Source: JADJQU01 sp035490315 (GTDB taxonomy: Bacteria > Planctomycetota > UBA1135 > GCA-002686595). Taken from it: 15,483 nucleotides of DNA. The stretch spans positions 1 through 15,483 of the forward strand of contig DATHET010000087.1 in assembly GCA_035490315.1 (NCBI GenBank), read 5' to 3'. Positions 12,450 through 15,483 of this stretch are shown piece by piece. Made by a program: the position numbers and the translations under genes. The notes under the pieces are model-generated. The model worked only from the letters and a program-made list of their open reading frames with translations, was not told where the DNA came from and made no database searches. Numbering within the stretch: position 1 is the stretch's first letter; every line of letters begins with the position of its first letter.

Positions 12450-14308
12450 TGCTCTCGCTCGTGTTTTGCCTGGCGCAGTCCGCGAAGCCCGCGCCGACTT
12501 TCAACCGCGACGTCGCGCCGATCCTGTGGCAGAACTGCAGCCTCTGCCACCGCCCCGGCGAGGTCGGGCCGTTCTCACTCCTGTCCTACGCCGACGCGAA
12601 AAAGCGAGCCGAGCAGATCGTCGAGCGCGTCGATGCCGGCGCGATGCCTCCGTGGGTGCCGACAGCGGAGTCACTTCCTTTTCAGGGCGAGCGCCGCCTC
12701 GCCGAAAGCCAGAAGAAAACCTTTCGCGATTGGCTTGCCGCCGGCGCGCCCGAAGGCGAAGCGAGCGATCTGCCGCCGCCGCCGAAATTTCCCGAGGGCT
12801 GGCAGCTCGGCACTCCCGACCTGATCGTCGAGATGCCCCAGGCCTTCATCCTTGCCGCTGACGGCCCCGACCTGTTCCGCAACTTCGTCGTGCCCACCGG
12901 AACAAAGGAAACGCGTTGGGTTCGCGCGATCGAGCTGCGCCCCGACAACGCCCGCGTCGTGCACCACGCCGAAGTGCTCGTCGACAAGAGCAGCTCCGTG
13001 CGCCGCCTCGACGCGCGCGAGCCCGGCATCGGCTTCGAAGGCCAGACCGCGGGCCAGGCCGGGAAGCCCGACGGATTCTTCCTCGGTTGGACGCCCGGAA
13101 AAATCGCTCGCGAGCATCCCGCGGGCCTCGCCTGGCGGCTCGCGCCCGGCGCCGACCTCGTGCTGCAGTTGCACCTGGTGCGCAGCGGCAAACCGGAATC
13201 CCTGCGCGTCAAAGTCGGCCTGTGGTTCGCGATGACTCCGCCGCTGCGCCAGCCCGTGCTCGCCCGACTGGGCTCGACCGTGATCGACATCGCGCCGGGC
13301 AAGGCCGATTACGCGATCGAGGACCAGCTCGTGATGCCCGTCGGCGCGACCCTGCTCGGCATCTATCCCCATGCGCACTACCTCGCGCATCGCATGAGCG
13401 CCGACGCCGTGTTCGCGGACGGCCGGCGCGTCGCCGTGCTGCGCATCGACGACTGGGATTTCTCCTGGCAGGACGAGTACCGCTTGAAGCAGCCGCTCGA
13501 TCTACCCGCCGGCACGCGCCTCGAGATGCGCTACACCTACGACAACTCCGACGCGAACCCGCGCAACCCCGCGAAGGAGCCGCGGCGTGTGCTCTACGGA
13601 CCCAACTCGAGCGACGAGATGGGGGACCTGTGGCTCGCGCTGCTCGCCAAGGATTCCGCCGACACCGCGCGCCTGGAGCAGACCCTGGCGCGCAAGGACG
13701 CCGCCGCGCGCCGCGCCGGCTTCGAGGCCAGCCTCGCGGTCGATCCCAAGTCGGTGCCCGCGCACATGGGGCTTGGCTCGATGCTCCTCATGGAAGGTCA
13801 GGCCGACCGCGCCAGCGCGGAATTCCGCAAGGCCTTCGAGCTCGACGCGACCTGCGCCGACGCTTCGTTCAATCTCGGCGCCCTCGCCGCGATGCGCAAC
13901 GACATCGCCGGAGCGATCAAGGCCTACGACGCCGCGCTCGCGAGTTCACCCTTCTACCCCGAAGCCTGGAACAACCGCGGCGCCGCCTTGCTCGCGAAAG
14001 GCGACCTCGCCGCCGCCGCCGACTCCTTCCAGCACGCCTTCGCGCAGTTCCCCGATTACGCCGATGCCCACGCCAACTACGGCGGCGTCAAAGCGCGCTC
14101 GCGCGAGTTCCCCGCGGCTCGCGAGCACCTCGAGCGCGCCCTCGCGATCGATCCCGCGCACGTCGAGGCGACCTTCATGCTCGGCAACGTCTGGCTGCAG
14201 ACGGGCGACAAGGCGAAGGCGATCGGTCTGTATCGCAAAACGCTCGAGCTCTCGCCCGCTCACGTCGGAGCGAAGACGATGCTCGAGCGCGTTGCGGCGA
14301 CGAAGTGA
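12446..14308 (+). CDS. Haem c / copper type II monooxygenase-like / TPR protein
   Basis: This 620-residue protein has three parts. A haem-c segment carries CSLCH (residues 31-35) with the likely distal Met67 in AMPPW. Residues about 125-400 are a peptidylglycine alpha-hydroxylating monooxygenase-like (PHM) domain. It has the first copper site as His173-His174 (VVHHAEV) and His243 (LQLHLV), and the second as His309 and His311 (YPHAHYL) and Met392 (SSDEMGDLWL). All six ligands of the PHM fold are therefore present in order. From about 420 to 620, five or six TPR repeats follow (for example AHMGLGSMLLMEG and AWNNRGAALLAKGDL). PHM enzymes hydroxylate C-H bonds with O2 and electrons; the substrate here is unknown. 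It should work outside the cytoplasm because haem c and copper are loaded there, yet the N-terminus (MMLSLVFCLAQSAKP) is short and lacks a basic region. The ATGA overlap couples it to the redoxin. Confidence 0.85.
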   Translation: MMLSLVFCLAQSAKPAPTFNRDVAPILWQNCSLCHRPGEVGPFSLLSYADAKKRAEQIVERVDAGAMPPWVPTAESLPFQGERRLAESQKKTFRDWLAAGAPEGEASDLPPPPKFPEGWQLGTPDLIVEMPQAFILAADGPDLFRNFVVPTGTKETRWVRAIELRPDNARVVHHAEVLVDKSSSVRRLDAREPGIGFEGQTAGQAGKPDGFFLGWTPGKIAREHPAGLAWRLAPGADLVLQLHLVRSGKPESLRVKVGLWFAMTPPLRQPVLARLGSTVIDIAPGKADYAIEDQLVMPVGATLLGIYPHAHYLAHRMSADAVFADGRRVAVLRIDDWDFSWQDEYRLKQPLDLPAGTRLEMRYTYDNSDANPRNPAKEPRRVLYGPNSSDEMGDLWLALLAKDSADTARLEQTLARKDAAARRAGFEASLAVDPKSVPAHMGLGSMLLMEGQADRASAEFRKAFELDATCADASFNLGALAAMRNDIAGAIKAYDAALASSPFYPEAWNNRGAALLAKGDLAAAADSFQHAFAQFPDYADAHANYGGVKARSREFPAAREHLERALAIDPAHVEATFMLGNVWLQTGDKAKAIGLYRKTLELSPAHVGAKTMLERVAATK

Positions 14309-14327
14309 GAGCGCGCGGAGTCCTGGC

Positions 14328-15032
14328 TCAGATCGTCTTGGGGTCGTCGCACACCGCTCGATAGACGAGCGCGCCGATGATCGCGCCGACGATCGGCGCC
14401 ACCCAGAACATCCACAATTGCTCGACCGCCCAGCCGCCGACGAAAATCGCGGGCCCGGTGCTGCGCGCGGGATTCACCGATGTGTTCGTGACCGGAATGC
14501 TGATCAGGTGGATAAGCGTGAGGCACAGACCGATGGCAATCGGCGCAAGCCCCGTCGGCGCGCGTCTGTCCGTCGAGCCCATGATCACGAACAGGAACAT
14601 CGCGGTCATGACGACCTCGGTCACGAGGCAGGCCATCTGCGAATATCCACCGGGCGAGTGCTCGCCGAAACCGTTGGACGCAAGGCCCGCGCTCACCTCG
14701 AAGCCGGGCTTGCCGCCGGCGATCATGGTCAGCGTCCACGCGGCGAGAATCGCGCCGAGCACTTGTGCGATCACGTAAGCCGGCAGGTCCGCGCCTTTGA
14801 ATCGTCCGCCCGCGAAGAGACCGACCGAGACGGCCGGATTGAGGTGGCAACCGGAGACGTGGCCGATCGAGTAAGCCATGGTCAGCACCGTCAGACCGAA
14901 AGCGAAGGACACGCCGAGCAACCCGATGCCGACATTGGGGAAGGCCGCCGCGAGCACAGCGCTCCCGCAGCCACCGAGGACCAGCCAGAACGTCCCGATG
15001 AATTCCGCCGCCGACCGCTTCATGAGTGACAT
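14328..15032 (-). CDS. aqpZ: Aquaporin Z (water channel)
   Basis: This 234-residue inner-membrane water channel is close to E. coli AqpZ over its full length. Both pore motifs are intact: HLNPAVS (residues 63-69) and SVNPARS (185-191). The narrow filter is of the water-specific type: Phe in SFAFGLTVLTM, His175 in LTLIHLISIP, Thr in PVTNTSVN and Arg190 behind the second NPA. The segments GEHSPGGY and EQLWMFWVAPIVGAIIGALVYR are also AqpZ signatures. Six membrane helices are expected. It ends 19 bases from the convergent monooxygenase gene and has no obvious functional link to it. The very high likeness to proteobacterial AqpZ could mean horizontal transfer, but AqpZ is well conserved and no unusual base composition stands out. 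Confidence 0.96.
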   Translation of the reverse strand: MSLMKRSAAEFIGTFWLVLGGCGSAVLAAAFPNVGIGLLGVSFAFGLTVLTMAYSIGHVSGCHLNPAVSVGLFAGGRFKGADLPAYVIAQVLGAILAAWTLTMIAGGKPGFEVSAGLASNGFGEHSPGGYSQMACLVTEVVMTAMFLFVIMGSTDRRAPTGLAPIAIGLCLTLIHLISIPVTNTSVNPARSTGPAIFVGGWAVEQLWMFWVAPIVGAIIGALVYRAVCDDPKTI

Positions 15033-15037
15033 GCAGT

Positions 15038-15043
15038 TCTCCT
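15038..15043 (-). promoter_or_regulatory. Ribosome binding site of aqpZ
   Basis: AGGAGA lies five bases before the ATG at 15032. It is the strongest Shine-Dalgarno sequence in the window and selects this ATG over the second one at 15023. Confidence 0.8.
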
Positions 15044-15167
15044 GGACTTGGCGCTCCGCGCGCATCGCCGTGCGCGGCGGGACGAGTGGGGACGATCCGA
15101 CTTCGCGATGCGCCGGCATGGTACGGATCGCGGGGTGGCGAGTTCACGCACCTTGAGCGAGGAACTT

Positions 15168-15183
15168 GCCGCGTCGGCGCGGC
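15168..15183 (-). terminator. Short GC hairpin between the partial gene and aqpZ
   Basis: GCCGCG and CGCGGC pair around a four-base TCGG centre, about 17 bases behind the stop of the partial gene at the right edge. No T-run follows. It may be a weak terminator or simple GC-rich chance. Confidence 0.25.
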
Positions 15184-15200
15184 GCTTGGCGATTCCTTGA

Positions 15201-15483
15201 CTATTGCTTCGTCAGATCCAGATCGAAGTGAATCGTGACGCCGGCCTGGACCTCGCAGTCCCATTCCATCCGAGCATCGGTGGCCGCGTTCGCATACTCG
15301 GTCCGATCGGAGCTGATCTCGTTCTTCGCGGAGTGGACCTGCCACTTGCCTGTTGTCAGTCCATCGATGCGGAAAACGCCGCCTTTTCCCGCACGCAGGG
15401 TCTTGGGGAAACCGTCCCCATGGTTGAACGAGACGATCGCTCCCTCTGCGTCTTTTCCGTCAGCCAGCAGCACCCGGCCTTCG
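15201..15483 (-). CDS. Carboxypeptidase-regulatory-like domain protein, C-terminal part, runs off the right edge
   Basis: The last 93 residues of a longer protein are visible, ending at a TAG; the start lies beyond the window. The segment GRVLLADGKDAEGAIVSF, then GDGFPKTLRAGKGGVFRIDG and LTTGKWQVHS, is the pattern of a carboxypeptidase regulatory-like (transthyretin-fold) beta-sandwich. These domains occur in tandem in large secreted or surface proteins and in outer-membrane receptors. The protein ends with a beta strand (AGVTIHFDLDLTKQ), so this domain is the C-terminal one. A GTG at 15473 is in frame, but the conserved GRV before it shows that the coding sequence continues upstream. Function of the whole protein cannot be stated. 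Confidence 0.75.
   Translation of the reverse strand, partial: EGRVLLADGKDAEGAIVSFNHGDGFPKTLRAGKGGVFRIDGLTTGKWQVHSAKNEISSDRTEYANAATDARMEWDCEVQAGVTIHFDLDLTKQ

Noticed and set aside
12916..15029. Two long plus-strand frames (12916-14364 and 13587-15029)
   Set aside because: They overlap the monooxygenase-TPR gene and the antisense of aqpZ; their composition is Arg/Pro/Ala/Ser-rich without any motif.
14328..15032. aqpZ as a recent horizontal acquisition
   Set aside because: The likeness to proteobacterial AqpZ is high, but the family is slow to change and the base composition and flanks show no sign of insertion.

Overview
The window is GC-rich, densely coded bacterial DNA. It probably comes from a member of the phylum Planctomycetota. 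The strongest hint is three exported proteins that end in the same C-terminal module: a YC-G start, then TLC, then a QWW/QAY stretch, then an LS-(D/N)-(A/G)-(L/I) ending. I associate this module with secreted proteins of marine, Saltatorellus-like planctomycetes. That placement is from memory and was not tested by a search.

Layout from left to right. A pirin-family gene (minus) runs off the left edge. Divergent from it are a cardiolipin synthase-type phospholipase D and an RND/HlyD-type efflux adaptor (plus, 433-3367). A minus-strand block follows (3380-8215). In transcription order it holds a prolyl-tRNA synthetase, an Fpg-type DNA glycosylase and two tandem-duplicated secreted proteins. Divergent from the synthetase is a DUF1858-like/rhodanese sulfurtransferase (plus, 8382-8921). 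Behind it lies a stretch of about 320 bases without a protein gene, and this stretch holds what looks like a dedicated structured small RNA. Next, on the minus strand, are an isolated prepilin-like protein and a secreted seven-bladed propeller protein. On the plus strand a redoxin lipoprotein overlaps by four bases a large haem c / copper monooxygenase / TPR protein (11895-14308). The right end (minus) holds aquaporin Z and the C-terminal end of a carboxypeptidase-regulatory-like protein.

Most of the window is housekeeping (proS, fpg, aqpZ), envelope (cardiolipin synthase, efflux adaptor) or surface/secreted functions. Two parts deserve most attention. One is the RNA at about 8961-9172: a plausible promoter, seven consecutive hairpins, RNA-specific UUCG and GAAA tetraloops, a classical terminator, and the pentamer CUGCC in the loops of four separate hairpins and nowhere else in the transcript. 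The other is the redoxin plus haem-copper-monooxygenase pair. Its haem motif and all six expected copper ligands of the peptidylglycine-monooxygenase fold can be read directly, but its substrate is unknown.

No CRISPR array, insertion sequence, tRNA, rRNA or replication origin was seen.
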